The notes beneath the pieces are model-generated. The model was not told the origin of the DNA. It ran no database searches and saw nothing but the letters and a program-made list of their open reading frames with translations. From the NCBI RefSeq assembly GCF_029854215.1, contig NZ_CP122961.1:2170001-2234000 (forward strand): 64,000 nucleotides of DNA, written 5' to 3'. Shown piece by piece: positions 8,355-18,619 of this stretch (position 1 is its first letter; every line of letters starts with the position of its first letter). A program made the position numbers and the translations under genes. The stretch is from Halomonas alkaliantarctica. GTDB taxonomy: Bacteria > Pseudomonadota > Gammaproteobacteria > Pseudomonadales > Halomonadaceae.

Positions 8355-10319
8355 ATGTCACCAATGCCGCGTGGTTTGTTTCTTGCGAAAACGCTTCTAC
8401 TCATCAGTGGCCTGCTGTTCAACGTATCGATACTGGCTTCAGACGCCGAAACGATAGCGACAGAGCCGACGCCTAACAGCGATTCATCATCCGCCGCCAT
8501 CAGCCCCAACGTCGTGGGTGACTTAAACACCGATGAAAACAACGTGGTCCCGGTTGAAACAGTTCACGGGCTATCGCTCTACGATAGCCCCGAGTTAGAA
8601 GCCGACTTCCCCTACTTCCCCCATGTAAATCCCCAGGCTCCCAAAGGCGGCACCATTACCCATACCGCCGTGGGGAGCAGCTTCGACTCGACCAATCCGT
8701 TTATTATTCGCGGCACGCCGGTTACCGGCATTTCACAAATTTACGACACCCTGATGGCCAGCAACCCCAATGAGCCATTCAGCCTCTATGGCTTGCTGGC
8801 CGAGGGCGTGCGTCTTGACCCTGACAGGGAGTGGATCGAGTTCGACTTACGCCCTGAAGCGCGTTTTCAAGACGGTGAACCGGTCACGGCCTACGATGTG
8901 GTGTTCTCGCTTAACTTGCTCCGCGAAGAGGGCAATCCGTTTTACGCCAGTTACTACGCGGGTGTGGAAGAAGCCATCGCCCTCAATGAGCATCAGGTAC
9001 GCTTCACTTTTAACGATACTCAATCGCGAGAGCTGCCGTTAATCATCGCCCAACTGCCCATACTCCCCCGCCATTACTGGGAACCCCGCGAGTTCACATC
9101 CCCTACTCTGGCGGCGCACCCAGGCTCTGGGCCCTACCGCATTAGCGAAATAGATCCTGGTCGGCGAATTGTTTACCACCGCGATGAAGATTACTGGGGC
9201 AAAGATTTACCGGTCAATATTGGCCGCTACAACATCGATCGCATCATTTACGACTACTACCGTGACCGGGATATTGCCTGGGAGGCGTTTAAAGCGGGGC
9301 TGACCGACTTTCGCACCGATGCCCGCGCCTCAACCTGGGCAATTGGCTACAACTTCCCAGCTTATGAAGAGGGCTTGGTAAAGCGGCTAACGGTACCGGA
9401 CGTTAATCCTTCCATGATGCAGGCGTTTGTCTTCAATCTGCGTAAAGAGAAGTTCCAAGACCCCAGAGTCCGTGAAGCATTGAGCCTTACTTTCGATTTC
9501 CCGTGGCTCAACACCAATATTTTTTACGGCACCTACCAGCGCACCGAGAGCTTTTTCCAAAACTCAGAGATGGAAGCCACCGGCTTACCATCCGAAGCGG
9601 AACTGGCGTTGCTGGAGCCCTTTCGGGAGGAGTTGATTGCCTCTCATGGCTCTGACCGCCTATTCACACAGCCACTGCCTATCGATCAACCCATTGAGCT
9701 GCGCGAGCGGCTCCGCAAAGCGCTCGACCTACTCCGCGAAGCGGGCTACCGCGTTGAAGATGGCATACTGGTTAACCAACAAACTGGTCGCCCCCTAAGC
9801 TTGGAAGTGCTGCTCTATGACTCGGGGCTTGAACGGGTGGTGCAGCCCATGCTTCGCAACATGGCCCGCTTGGGTGTACAGACGTCACTGCGTATCGTTG
9901 ATATTAATCAATATTTAAACCGGCAGCGTAATTATGACTATGACATAGTGATCAGCCATTTCCCTCAGTCGAACAACCCGGGCAATGAACAGCGCGACTT
10001 CTGGACCAGTGAAGCCGCCGAGGCACCGCAAAGCCGTAACCGGATGGCGCTGGCACACCCGGCGGTCGATGCACTGGTAGAGGAGATCATTAGTGCTCAT
10101 GGCCGCGAAGAGTTGGATACCGCCACGCGCGCACTGGACCGAGTGCTGCGCTGGGGGTTCTATGTAATTCCCCATTACCACTCTGGTGAGACCCGTATCG
10201 CCATTTGGGATAAATTCGGCTACCCGGAACCCTTCCCCAAATACGCCATGGATCTAGATGCGTGGTGGGTAGATACCGACCGTGAAGCAGAACTACAACG
10301 CCGCCAGCGCGGCCGTTAA
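8355..10319 (+). CDS. yejA: Peptide ABC transporter substrate-binding protein, YejA-like
   Basis: A 654-residue family 5 extracellular solute-binding protein. A signal peptide ends near residue 30 (ISGLLFNVSILAS), followed by an acidic serine-rich linker of about 40 residues, then the mature fold beginning HGLSLYDSPELEADFPYFP, where the PxAPKGG motif (NPQAPKGGTI) characteristic of YejA-like proteins appears. Two permease genes and a double ATPase follow, completing a YejABEF set. E. coli YejABEF imports oligopeptides and microcin C; the same role is inferred. An ATG at 8364, nine bases further, is an equally good start. Confidence 0.9.
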   Translation: MSPMPRGLFLAKTLLLISGLLFNVSILASDAETIATEPTPNSDSSSAAISPNVVGDLNTDENNVVPVETVHGLSLYDSPELEADFPYFPHVNPQAPKGGTITHTAVGSSFDSTNPFIIRGTPVTGISQIYDTLMASNPNEPFSLYGLLAEGVRLDPDREWIEFDLRPEARFQDGEPVTAYDVVFSLNLLREEGNPFYASYYAGVEEAIALNEHQVRFTFNDTQSRELPLIIAQLPILPRHYWEPREFTSPTLAAHPGSGPYRISEIDPGRRIVYHRDEDYWGKDLPVNIGRYNIDRIIYDYYRDRDIAWEAFKAGLTDFRTDARASTWAIGYNFPAYEEGLVKRLTVPDVNPSMMQAFVFNLRKEKFQDPRVREALSLTFDFPWLNTNIFYGTYQRTESFFQNSEMEATGLPSEAELALLEPFREELIASHGSDRLFTQPLPIDQPIELRERLRKALDLLREAGYRVEDGILVNQQTGRPLSLEVLLYDSGLERVVQPMLRNMARLGVQTSLRIVDINQYLNRQRNYDYDIVISHFPQSNNPGNEQRDFWTSEAAEAPQSRNRMALAHPAVDALVEEIISAHGREELDTATRALDRVLRWGFYVIPHYHSGETRIAIWDKFGYPEPFPKYAMDLDAWWVDTDREAELQRRQRGR

Positions 10320-10393
10320 CTCTGGCTATGTTACAACTGCTCTAGCGCAACGGCTTGTCCTAAACGGTTTCATCATCAACCTAGGAGTGCTCT

Positions 10394-11467
10394 GTGGCCC
10401 GTTACACCCTACGCCGACTGCTGCTAATGATTCCGACCCTTTTCGGGATCATGCTACTCAATTTTATTATTGTTCAGGCGGCGCCGGGTGGGCCAATTGA
10501 TCAAATGCTGGCGCGTTTTGAAGGCGCCGATGCCATGGCCAGCACTCGCTTGGATATGGGGGGCGCCGACGTTCAAGTCAGCGATGACTCTCGGGGAGCC
10601 CGGGGCATTGACCCACGCTTTATCGAACAGCTAGAGCAGCAGTTTGGTTTTGACAAACCCGCCCACGAGCGATTTATCGGCATGATGGCCGACTACCTCA
10701 CCCTCGATTTTGGCACCAGCTTCTTCCGCGACCGTCCTGTCACCGAGCTGATGATCGAGCGGCTGCCGGTTTCCATATCGTTGGGGCTCTGGACGACGCT
10801 ACTGGTCTATTTAATCTCTATCCCGTTAGGCATTAAAAAAGCGCTACGCCACGGCTCCCGGTTTGACGTCTGGTCGTCGGGATTAGTGATTGTTGGCTAT
10901 GCCATCCCAGGCTTCCTGTTTGCCATCTTGCTCATTGTCCTGTTTGCTGGGGGCACCTACTGGGACTTATTCCCTTTACGCGGTTTGACCTCGCCTGACT
11001 TCGACCAGCTTTCAGCCTGGGGCAAGGTCAAAGACTACTTCTGGCATATCACGCTGCCGGTTATCGCCGCCTCGATTGGCAGCTTTGCCACGCTGACAAT
11101 GCTAACCAAAAACAGCTTTCTGGATGAGATTCACAAGCAGTATGTGATTACCGCCCGCGCTAAAGGCGCCGATGAGCGACGCGTGCTTTACGGCCATGTA
11201 TTTCGCAACGCCATGCTGATTATTATCGCGGGCCTACCCGCCGCCATGATCGGTATTTTCTTCACCGGCGCGCTACTCATCGAAGTGATCTTCTCCCTGG
11301 ATGGGCTGGGTCTGCTCGGCTTTGAAGCGGTCATGCAGCGGGATTATCCGGTGATATTCGGCACCCTCTTCCTGTATACCGTGATCGGTTTAATCCTCAA
11401 GCTGATTTCCGATTTGACCTACGTGTGGGTAGACCCGCGTATCGATTTTTCGACTCGGGAGTCGTGA
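10394..11467 (+). CDS. yejB: Peptide ABC transporter permease, YejB-like
   Basis: A 357-residue inner-membrane permease of the DppB/OppB family. It begins [33 protein letters not shown], a textbook N-terminal helix of YejB. The cytoplasmic EAA-type coupling motif ([22 protein letters not shown]) is present. A soluble insertion at about residues 50-85 with the segment [23 protein letters not shown] is normal for YejB. The start is GTG, with AGGAG eight bases upstream. The stop is separated from yejE by two bases. Confidence 0.93.
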   Translation: MARYTLRRLLLMIPTLFGIMLLNFIIVQAAPGGPIDQMLARFEGADAMASTRLDMGGADVQVSDDSRGARGIDPRFIEQLEQQFGFDKPAHERFIGMMADYLTLDFGTSFFRDRPVTELMIERLPVSISLGLWTTLLVYLISIPLGIKKALRHGSRFDVWSSGLVIVGYAIPGFLFAILLIVLFAGGTYWDLFPLRGLTSPDFDQLSAWGKVKDYFWHITLPVIAASIGSFATLTMLTKNSFLDEIHKQYVITARAKGADERRVLYGHVFRNAMLIIIAGLPAAMIGIFFTGALLIEVIFSLDGLGLLGFEAVMQRDYPVIFGTLFLYTVIGLILKLISDLTYVWVDPRIDFSTRES

Positions 11468-11469
11468 TA

Positions 11470-12546
11470 ATGGCCTCTTTATCGTCACGTTTATCGCCTA
11501 TTACTCGCCGTCGAATGGCCGCTTTTAAAGCCAATCGGCGTGCCCGGGTGTCACTCTGGTTATTTGCCACGCTGTTTATTCTCAGCCTTTTTGCCGAATT
11601 GATTGCCAATGACAAACCGATCGTGATGGAGTACGACGGCCAGTGGTACTTTCCCATGCTGGTGGACTACCCAGAAACAGAGTTTGACGGCTTTCTACCG
11701 ACCCGAACGGACTATCTGGATCCCTTTGTTCAGCAACAAATTGATGATCATGGCTGGGCTCTGTGGCCCATCATTCCATTTTCATACCAGACCCTGGATA
11801 TGAATATGACCCGCCCTTCTCCGGCACCGCCGGATAGCCGCCACTGGCTGGGAACCGATGACCAGGGCCGGGATGTGACGGCACGGGTGATTTATGGCTT
11901 TCGACTCTCGGTGGCCTTTGCGCTGGTACTCACCGCAGGATCGTTAATCGTCGGTGTCGTGGTGGGGGGTGTACAGGGCTACTTTGGCGGCAAAATTGAT
12001 TTGATCGGTCAGCGATTTACCGAAATTTGGTCCGGCTTGCCGGTGCTGTTCCTACTCATTATTTTAGCCAGCTTTGTTCAGCCGGGATTTTGGTGGCTGC
12101 TGGGGATTATGCTGCTCTTTTCGTGGTTGGGTCTGGTGGATATCGTACGCGCCGAGTTCCTGCGGGCGCGTAATTTGGAGTATGTGCGTGCGGCCAAAGC
12201 CATGGGTTTGCCGTCACGCTTGATCATGTGGCGCCACGTGCTACCCAATGCCATGGTCGCCACGCTAACGTTTATTCCGTTTCTGTTTACCGGCGCCATT
12301 GGCACCTTGACCGCTCTGGATTTTCTCGGCTTCGGCCTGCCTCCAGGCGCTCCCTCGCTAGGTGAACTGGCGGCCCAGGGCAAAAACAATCTGCACGCCC
12401 CTTGGCTGGGCATCACGGCGTTTATGACCCTGGCGATCATGCTTTCGCTGTTGGTATTTATTGGCGAAGGCTTGCGCGACGCCTTTGATCCCCGCCACGT
12501 ACAACGGCGCCAAGCAGGCCCTGCCCAGGAGACACAGCATGCCTAA
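11470..12546 (+). CDS. yejE: Peptide ABC transporter permease, YejE-like
   Basis: A 358-residue second permease, partner of YejB. After one N-terminal helix, a periplasmic stretch runs from about residue 45 to 130 (ending SRHWLGTDDQGRDVTARVIYG, the DppC/OppC signature), then five membrane segments. The coupling loop is RAAKAMGLPSRLIMWRHVLPNA. I used the ATG at 11470, two bases after the yejB stop; in-frame codons upstream lie within yejB. Its end overlaps yejF by 8 bases, so the four genes are surely co-transcribed. Confidence 0.93.
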   Translation: MASLSSRLSPITRRRMAAFKANRRARVSLWLFATLFILSLFAELIANDKPIVMEYDGQWYFPMLVDYPETEFDGFLPTRTDYLDPFVQQQIDDHGWALWPIIPFSYQTLDMNMTRPSPAPPDSRHWLGTDDQGRDVTARVIYGFRLSVAFALVLTAGSLIVGVVVGGVQGYFGGKIDLIGQRFTEIWSGLPVLFLLIILASFVQPGFWWLLGIMLLFSWLGLVDIVRAEFLRARNLEYVRAAKAMGLPSRLIMWRHVLPNAMVATLTFIPFLFTGAIGTLTALDFLGFGLPPGAPSLGELAAQGKNNLHAPWLGITAFMTLAIMLSLLVFIGEGLRDAFDPRHVQRRQAGPAQETQHA

Positions 12547-14122
12547 TCCCCTGCTGCGCATTGAACATCTTGATGTCGCTTTTGATAACACCCCCGTGGT
12601 GCACTCCCTCTCGTTAACTCTCAACGCGGGTGAAACCCTGGCCATTGTCGGTGAGTCCGGCTCGGGTAAATCGGTATCGGCGCTGGGCATGGTGAATCTG
12701 CTGCCCAGTAATGCCACCGTTCAAGGCGAACGCTGGCTGGGTGATACCAATCTGGCCACGTTAACGGAAACTGAGTGGAACACCGTGCGCGGTAATCGCG
12801 TCGGCTTTATCTTCCAGGAGCCGATGACCTCGCTCAATCCTCTGCATCGTGTGGGTAAGCAGATCGGTGAAGCATTGCGGCTGCATCAAGGGCTGCGCGG
12901 CCAAGCGGCCCGTGAGCGCAGCAAAGAACTGCTGGAACAAGTGCAACTACCGCGCCCGGATGAACTACTGGATGCCTGGCCCCACCAGCTCTCGGGTGGG
13001 CAGCGACAGCGGGTGATGATTGCCATGGCGATTGCCAACAACCCCTCACTGCTGATTGCCGATGAGCCCACCACCGCGCTGGATGTCACGGTACAGCAAG
13101 AGATTCTCGCCCTGCTGCGTGAACTACGCGATCACCATGGCATGGGCATGCTGTTTATCAGCCACGACTTGAACCTGGTTCGCCGTCATGCAGACCGCAT
13201 TTGCGTTATGTATCAGGGGCGCATTCAGGAAATAGGCCCTGTGGAGCAGGTCTTTCAGCACCCGCAAAGCGATTACACTAAAGCGCTGCTCGCCGCTGAG
13301 CCGGAAGGTAGGCCCCAATCTATTGAGCAAGCAGCGCCACTATTAACGGCTCGACAGTTAAGCGTGAGCTTTAAACGCCCTAAAACCGGCATATTTAAGC
13401 GCCAACCGCCCGCTTTTGTGGCGGTACATCCAATCGATTTCCAAATCGCGCCAGGGGAAACCCTGGGCATTGTGGGTGAGTCAGGTTCGGGAAAAACCAC
13501 GCTGGCATCGGCGGTTATGCGGCTGGTCACTAGCCAAGGCGACGTTACCCTTGGCAACGATAAACTAAGCGCCCTGACCGGCGATGCGTTACGCCGCCAC
13601 CGTCACCGCTTACAGATGGTGTTTCAAGACCCCTATGGCGCGCTTTCACCGCGTATGCCGGTGTTTGATATCGTCAGCGAAGGGCTGCGCTTTCACTACC
13701 CTCATCTCACCACTGAAGAAGTCGCCCAGCGGGTCAATCAAACGCTGCGCGAGGTTGGCTTGCCCGAGAGCTGTGCCGCACGTTACCCCCACGAGTTTTC
13801 CGGCGGCCAGCGCCAGCGAATCGCCGTAGCAAGGGCGATAATCCTAGAACCAGAATTGCTGGTGCTGGATGAGCCAACCTCGGCGTTAGACCGTACCGTG
13901 CAGAAGCAACTAGTCGCCCTGTTGCGCGATCTGCAGGCGCGCCGTCAGCTAAGCTATTTGTTTATTAGCCACGATCTTGCCGTCGTGCGCGCCATGGCAC
14001 ACCGTATTATGGTGCTCAAGGATGGCGAAGTGGTCGAACAAGGCTCTTGCCTAGAGGTGCTTTCAGCGCCACAACACACTTATACTCAAGCGCTGATTGC
14101 CGCTGCGCATTTGACGCACTAG
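12539..14122 (+). CDS. yejF: Peptide ABC transporter double ATPase, YejF-like
   Basis: A 527-residue protein with two fused ABC ATPase domains. Each half has a Walker A (VGESGSGKS and [10 protein letters not shown]), a Q-loop ([10 protein letters not shown] and [10 protein letters not shown]), a signature (LSGGQRQRV and FSGGQRQRI) and a Walker B ([12 protein letters not shown] and [12 protein letters not shown]). Both sites look catalytically competent. It powers import by YejB/YejE. The ATG at 12539 has AGGAG upstream inside yejE; a longer in-frame extension lies wholly in yejE and is rejected. Confidence 0.95.
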   Translation: MPNPLLRIEHLDVAFDNTPVVHSLSLTLNAGETLAIVGESGSGKSVSALGMVNLLPSNATVQGERWLGDTNLATLTETEWNTVRGNRVGFIFQEPMTSLNPLHRVGKQIGEALRLHQGLRGQAARERSKELLEQVQLPRPDELLDAWPHQLSGGQRQRVMIAMAIANNPSLLIADEPTTALDVTVQQEILALLRELRDHHGMGMLFISHDLNLVRRHADRICVMYQGRIQEIGPVEQVFQHPQSDYTKALLAAEPEGRPQSIEQAAPLLTARQLSVSFKRPKTGIFKRQPPAFVAVHPIDFQIAPGETLGIVGESGSGKTTLASAVMRLVTSQGDVTLGNDKLSALTGDALRRHRHRLQMVFQDPYGALSPRMPVFDIVSEGLRFHYPHLTTEEVAQRVNQTLREVGLPESCAARYPHEFSGGQRQRIAVARAIILEPELLVLDEPTSALDRTVQKQLVALLRDLQARRQLSYLFISHDLAVVRAMAHRIMVLKDGEVVEQGSCLEVLSAPQHTYTQALIAAAHLTH

Positions 14123-14186
14123 TTGAATTAGCCACCAAGCTTTCTGCTGTTAGTGAGCGGAGCAAGATAACGGTATAAATATTCAG

Positions 14187-14221
14187 CTAAAATAAAGCCG
14201 CTTCCCATCTTGGAAAGCGGC
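14187..14221 (-). terminator. Intrinsic terminator of rsuA
   Basis: A 9-bp stem (GCCGCTTCC at 14197-14205 against 14212-14221 with one bulged base) is followed on the minus strand by TTTATTTTAG. It lies between the convergent yejF and rsuA genes, and the U-rich side serves the minus-strand transcript. Confidence 0.65.
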
Positions 14222-14244
14222 CAATGCAAACTTTAACCAGGGAC

Positions 14245-14952
14245 TCAGAAAAGCGCGATTTCGTCGGTGGTTAATTCTCGCCATTCGCCTGGAGCCAGGC
14301 TGGCATCCAAAGCTAAGTCACCGATAGAGCTCCGGTGCAGTGAGTTCACGTGATTACCCAAGGCAGCAAACATACGCTTCACCTGGTGATAACGCCCTTC
14401 GGTAATAGTGAGCTCAGCCTGGGTGGGCGAAAGCAGTCGCAGTGTTGCGGGCTGCGTCGGCGTCTCTTCCCCATCCAGCATCAGGCCATCGGCGACTTGG
14501 CCAATCGCCCACTCAGCCGTTGCGCCTTCCATAGGCTCGGCTAGCTCGGCGATATACACCTTGGCGCAGCGATGGCGCGGAGAAGTAACGCGGTGTGACC
14601 ACTGGCCATCATCGGTTAGCAACAGCAAGCCCGTGGTATCCACATCTAACCGCCCTACCGGCTGTAACCGATCCGCTTTGGGTAGATCAATTAGATCGAT
14701 TGCTCTTTGATAGAGACCACGCCGGGCGTTACATTCAACGTCGACGGGCTTGTGCAACATAATGTAGCGCAACCCCACCAGCGCCAACCGCTCGCCGTTG
14801 AGTACCACCACATCGTTATCGGTATCGATTTGAGTCGCCGACTGTTTGATCGGCTCACCATTTAAGGTCACTTCGCCATTTTTGAGTGCCCGCTTGGCGA
14901 GGCTGCGGGTTAACGGTGAGGTTTCACTCAAAAAGCGATCAAGGCGCATCAT
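14245..14952 (-). CDS. rsuA: 16S rRNA pseudouridine(516) synthase
   Basis: A 235-residue enzyme that isomerises U516 of 16S rRNA. An N-terminal S4 RNA-binding domain (MRLDRFLSETSPLTRSLAKR) is followed by the catalytic domain with Asp103 in GRLDVDTTGLL. The stretches DDGQWSHRVTSPRHRCAKVY and EGRYHQVKRMFAALGNHV closely resemble E. coli RsuA and separate it from RluB/E/F. Its start ATG overlaps the stop of the omega-amidase gene by one base (TAATG), implying coupled translation. Confidence 0.93.
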   Translation of the reverse strand: MMRLDRFLSETSPLTRSLAKRALKNGEVTLNGEPIKQSATQIDTDNDVVVLNGERLALVGLRYIMLHKPVDVECNARRGLYQRAIDLIDLPKADRLQPVGRLDVDTTGLLLLTDDGQWSHRVTSPRHRCAKVYIAELAEPMEGATAEWAIGQVADGLMLDGEETPTQPATLRLLSPTQAELTITEGRYHQVKRMFAALGNHVNSLHRSSIGDLALDASLAPGEWRELTTDEIALF

Positions 14953-15764
14953 TAACCCACTCCTGGCAGCAGCTTAAAGTGGTCGGCATCTTGCCAGGCA
15001 GGAAATTTTTCACGAAAAGCATCAAGGGCAGTTTTATCCAGCGTGCCCGTCTCTATAAACGGGGTATGGGCAGGTTTATCAATTAACGCTTCGCCTTTGA
15101 AGTCGACCAACAGGGAGTCGCCGCTGTAGGCAAGCCCTTTGGCATCTTCTCCAACGCGATTAACGCCAATTACATAGCTTAGGTTTTCTACCGCGCGGGC
15201 CTGTAGCAGCGTGCGCCAAGGATGACGCCGCGGTGCTGGCCAGTTGGCGATACACAGTAGCGCATCATACTCGAAATGCTCCCCTTCTGCTGGCTGCTGG
15301 CGCATCCACACAGGAAAACGCAGATCGTAGCAAACGCTCAGCAGCAGCTTAAAGCCATTAAGCTCTACCACTTTGCGCTCACTACCCATGCCGTAGCGCT
15401 CATGCTCACCGGCCATACGAAATAGGTGGCGCTTGTCGTAGTGGGTTAATTCCCCCTCTGGCGTCGCCCAGATCAAGCGATTATAAAACTCGCCTTCCTC
15501 TTCAATCGCCACGCTGCCGGTCATCACGCAGTTACGCGACTTCGCCTGGGCCTTTAGCCAGGCAACGCTTTGGCTCTCGGCCATCGGCTGGGCCATTTCG
15601 CGGGAGTTCATGGTAAAGCCCGTGGCAAACATTTCCGGCAATACAATCAGATCCGTATCGCTGCTATCCAACTCGCCCAGCAACTCCTCAAGGTGGGCGT
15701 GGTTGGCCTGGGGGTCTTCCCAGCGCAGATCGCACTGCACCAGCGTGTTCCTAAGTTGACTCAC
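14952..15764 (-). CDS. Omega-amidase, YafV/Nit2-type carbon-nitrogen hydrolase
   Basis: A 270-residue nitrilase-superfamily enzyme. The catalytic triad is Glu44 (LPEMFATGF), Lys111 (YDKRHLF) and Cys145 (LLSVCYDLRFPVW). The segments GEHERYG and NWPAPRRHPWRTLLQARAVEN are typical of YafV. The family removes ammonia from 2-oxoglutaramate and 2-oxosuccinamate, the by-products of glutamine and asparagine transaminases. It forms a two-gene unit with rsuA. Confidence 0.9.
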   Translation of the reverse strand: MSQLRNTLVQCDLRWEDPQANHAHLEELLGELDSSDTDLIVLPEMFATGFTMNSREMAQPMAESQSVAWLKAQAKSRNCVMTGSVAIEEEGEFYNRLIWATPEGELTHYDKRHLFRMAGEHERYGMGSERKVVELNGFKLLLSVCYDLRFPVWMRQQPAEGEHFEYDALLCIANWPAPRRHPWRTLLQARAVENLSYVIGVNRVGEDAKGLAYSGDSLLVDFKGEALIDKPAHTPFIETGTLDKTALDAFREKFPAWQDADHFKLLPGVG

Positions 15765-15836
15765 TTAACACCTCCAATTCGTCAGTCTCAAGGCAACGTT
15801 TATGCTAGATTAGCATCTTTAAATAATGAGGCTGCT

Positions 15837-16745
15837 ATGCTTCCTACTCCAACACGCGATCCGGCTGCCGTCAAAGGCGTTATGTTTGGGCTAACCGCCT
15901 ACACCATGTGGGGCTGTTTTCCGCTATTTTTTGCCCTGTTTGAGGGCGTTCCCGCCTTTGAAATTTTGATTCACCGGATCATTTGGGCGTGTTTGTTTTT
16001 GGTCGGCTTGATTACCCTATTACGCCGCTGGCCACCCGTTGTCACAGCGCTGGGCGAACCCAAGCGGTTAGGCCGTGTGTTGGCCTGCGCGCTATTGATT
16101 GGGTTTAATTGGGGCATCTATATCTATGCGGTGGAGTCTAAGCAGGTATTGCAGGCGAGCCTGGGCTACTTCTTAACGCCATTAGTGAACGTCGCACTAG
16201 GCATGCTGGTACTGCGGGAAGTGATGGCCAAGCTGCAGCTGGTCGCCTTGGGGTTGGCCAGCGTGGCCATTGCCACGCAGTTTGTCATGCTGGGTGAACT
16301 GCCCTGGATTAGTTTAATGCTGGCGTTAAGCTTCGGCAGTTACGGCCTGTTTCGTAAACAGGTGCCGCTGGATGGTCTATCAGGGCTGTTTGTGGAAACC
16401 CTGCTGCTATTCCCTCTCGCCCTGATCGCCTTGGCTTGGTTAAGCTGGAACGGCGCGTCACACTTTATACAGAATACCTCAACCACGAGCCTATTGATCG
16501 CCAGCGGTGCATTGACGGCGCTGCCGCTAATGGCCTTTGCTGGCGCGGCTCGTCGGCTGCGTTTGGCGACCCTGGGCTTTTTGATGTACATCAACCCAAG
16601 CATTCAATTTCTGATTGCCTTAACTGTCTTTGGCGAGCCCCTGGGCATTATCCAGTTGGCAACCTTTGTGCTTATTTGGATCGGGCTAGCGCTCTACTCC
16701 TGGTCGGCGTGGCAATCACGCCCGCGCTACGCGGCGGCTAGTTAG
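15837..16745 (+). CDS. rarD: RarD-type EamA-family transporter
   Basis: A 302-residue membrane protein with about ten helices arranged as two EamA repeats. It starts with [20 protein letters not shown] and contains [23 protein letters not shown]... and FGSYGLFRK, all characteristic of the chloramphenicol-sensitivity protein RarD. I chose the ATG at 15837 behind TGAGG; the 89 in-frame codons upstream are in the amidase promoter and gene region and are not plausible. The substrate is unknown. Its 3' end overlaps the receptor gene on the other strand by 30 bases. Confidence 0.88.
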   Translation: MLPTPTRDPAAVKGVMFGLTAYTMWGCFPLFFALFEGVPAFEILIHRIIWACLFLVGLITLLRRWPPVVTALGEPKRLGRVLACALLIGFNWGIYIYAVESKQVLQASLGYFLTPLVNVALGMLVLREVMAKLQLVALGLASVAIATQFVMLGELPWISLMLALSFGSYGLFRKQVPLDGLSGLFVETLLLFPLALIALAWLSWNGASHFIQNTSTTSLLIASGALTALPLMAFAGAARRLRLATLGFLMYINPSIQFLIALTVFGEPLGIIQLATFVLIWIGLALYSWSAWQSRPRYAAAS

Positions 16746-18383
16746 TGCCAGTGGCGGTGATGCATCAGCATTCTCGGCTGTTTCAAGCATAGGCGTCGAT
16801 GCACTGTCCCGCTCTGGCTGGTAGCCGACCCGGAAGCCGCCCCAGTGCTTACCCTGCACATATACCGGTACCGAGAGGTCGTGCATGATTTCCCCGGTAT
16901 CGCGCTTGTAGGTTTGCAACAGCAGCGGCTTTTCATGAGCGCCACAGCGGCTGCCGGTCGGGTCATCGAAAATACGCTTGTTGCGGCAGAATTTTAAATC
17001 GTGCGCGTAATCACCGGTTGGCGCGAGGCTAACCGCCTTGTTATGGGTCGGCACATAGCCTTTACGGTCACAGGCAATGGCATAGCTTAAGCCGAGCTGA
17101 GTAAGCAAAGGCTCCTGCAAATCAGGCAAATACCTATCGGTAAAACCATCAAAACCGGTTTTATACTGCGGCGGCTGCGTACCCGGGATCTGCTGATAGT
17201 TGGGCTGGAACAGCTGGGCGTCTGAAAGCTCTCCGCTGGCAATCGCTTTCTCCAACAGCTTACCCAGCATATCGGCGGTGGATCGTGCCGCGTGGAACAC
17301 CTGTTGGTGGCGCCCTTCTAAATGCTGTTGAGCCAGTTCACCGTCGACGCCTTCAGCAGCCTCCATCAATGCTCGGGCCTGCTCGGCCAAATCATGCATA
17401 TTGCGGTTGCCTTCATCTACATCGTCCTCCAACTGACTCAAGCCGTCGGCCACGGTTTGACTGTGCTGACGAGTGTTCTCCATCGCATCGGCAACGCGGG
17501 TAATTTCGCTCTGCACCTGATCAAATTCTTGGGTCATCGTCCCCAGACTGTTGCCGACAACTTGCAAGCCTTTAGAGCGCTCGCTGATCCGGGTCATTAA
17601 ATGGCCCATAGTGGCGACCACCGATTGACCGCTCTGATGCATATCCTTGACCAGTTCATCGACGCTTTGCGTGGCAGTTGAAGTCTTGAGTGCCAGGTTG
17701 CGCACTTCGCCAGCGACCACAGCAAATCCTCGCCCGTGTTCGCCCGCTCTGGCCGCTTCAATTGACGCATTGAGCGACAGCAGGTGGGTCTGTTCGGCGA
17801 TATCCTCAATCATGGAGGTAACGTTGCGTACACGCTCAATTTTATCGTTCAGCGCGGTGAGCATTTCCAGCGCTTGATTGGAGCGGTCGGCAACATCGCT
17901 CATGTCCTGAATAATATCGTCCAGTTCAGCATGGTTGTGATGGCTGGCTTCTCGGGCGCTCTCTGCCAGCGCTGCCACTTGGCTGGCACTGGCGCTGACC
18001 TGCATAATGGCGGCATTAATGGACGTCATGCTGGATGAAGCCTCACGGGCCATGGCCTCTTGTTTGGAAAGGCGCTGATCCATCAGATCGGCATAGTGCG
18101 ACACTTCTGCCGAGGCTATCGCGGTGCTGCTGGCGCGGTTCATTAACCGGTAGGCCATGGCACGCAGCGAACTGTAATCACGTAACGGTTTAAAGCCACG
18201 CTGACGCTGCTCAAGGCGACGTTGGTCGGCCCGGTACACGCCTTCCAGCGCACTGAGCAGCACAGCGCCACCACCCAGTGCGGCGAACAGGAGCGCTAGA
18301 TAACCCCACAGGCCGCCTTGTGCGGCAAGCCCTATCGACAGCGCCAAGAACAGCACCGGAACTAACAATTGCAGTAAGCGCAT
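16716..18383 (-). CDS. Methyl-accepting chemotaxis protein with a C-terminal sensory domain
   Basis: A 555-residue receptor. Two closely spaced N-terminal membrane helices (about residues 5-22 and 27-50) leave almost no periplasmic loop, so there is no external ligand-binding domain. The signalling domain has the universally conserved hairpin [32 protein letters not shown]. Beyond it comes a further domain of about 190 residues with Cys, Asn and Arg-rich motifs ([52 protein letters not shown]), probably a Cache/PAS-like cytoplasmic sensor. I chose the ATG at 18383 behind AAGAG. Signals from inside the cell are the likely stimulus. Confidence 0.88.
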   Translation of the reverse strand: MRLLQLLVPVLFLALSIGLAAQGGLWGYLALLFAALGGGAVLLSALEGVYRADQRRLEQRQRGFKPLRDYSSLRAMAYRLMNRASSTAIASAEVSHYADLMDQRLSKQEAMAREASSSMTSINAAIMQVSASASQVAALAESAREASHHNHAELDDIIQDMSDVADRSNQALEMLTALNDKIERVRNVTSMIEDIAEQTHLLSLNASIEAARAGEHGRGFAVVAGEVRNLALKTSTATQSVDELVKDMHQSGQSVVATMGHLMTRISERSKGLQVVGNSLGTMTQEFDQVQSEITRVADAMENTRQHSQTVADGLSQLEDDVDEGNRNMHDLAEQARALMEAAEGVDGELAQQHLEGRHQQVFHAARSTADMLGKLLEKAIASGELSDAQLFQPNYQQIPGTQPPQYKTGFDGFTDRYLPDLQEPLLTQLGLSYAIACDRKGYVPTHNKAVSLAPTGDYAHDLKFCRNKRIFDDPTGSRCGAHEKPLLLQTYKRDTGEIMHDLSVPVYVQGKHWGGFRVGYQPERDSASTPMLETAENADASPPLALTSRRVARA

Positions 18384-18619
18384 GAGCAGTACTCTTTTAT
18401 TAACGTTATTGAGTATCAAAAACCCTACATAAGTGGGGCTTAACTCCCCTTTGCGCCTAAGCTTAGCGTGTTACGCTAATGAAAGAAGTAGCACTTTTGG
18501 GGAAGACGCAAAGCGTTAAGCGCTTCTTCATCATAGAGTTACCGCCGTGCAAATGAATATAAGCACTGCAATGAAATGGAATATCCCTTACTCTCTTTGT
18601 TCTGCCACTCTTACGCCCT

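Noticed and set aside
15570..15836. An 89-codon N-terminal extension of RarD
   Set aside because: It runs antisense to the omega-amidase gene and has no transporter character; the ATG at 15837 with TGAGG fits the family start.
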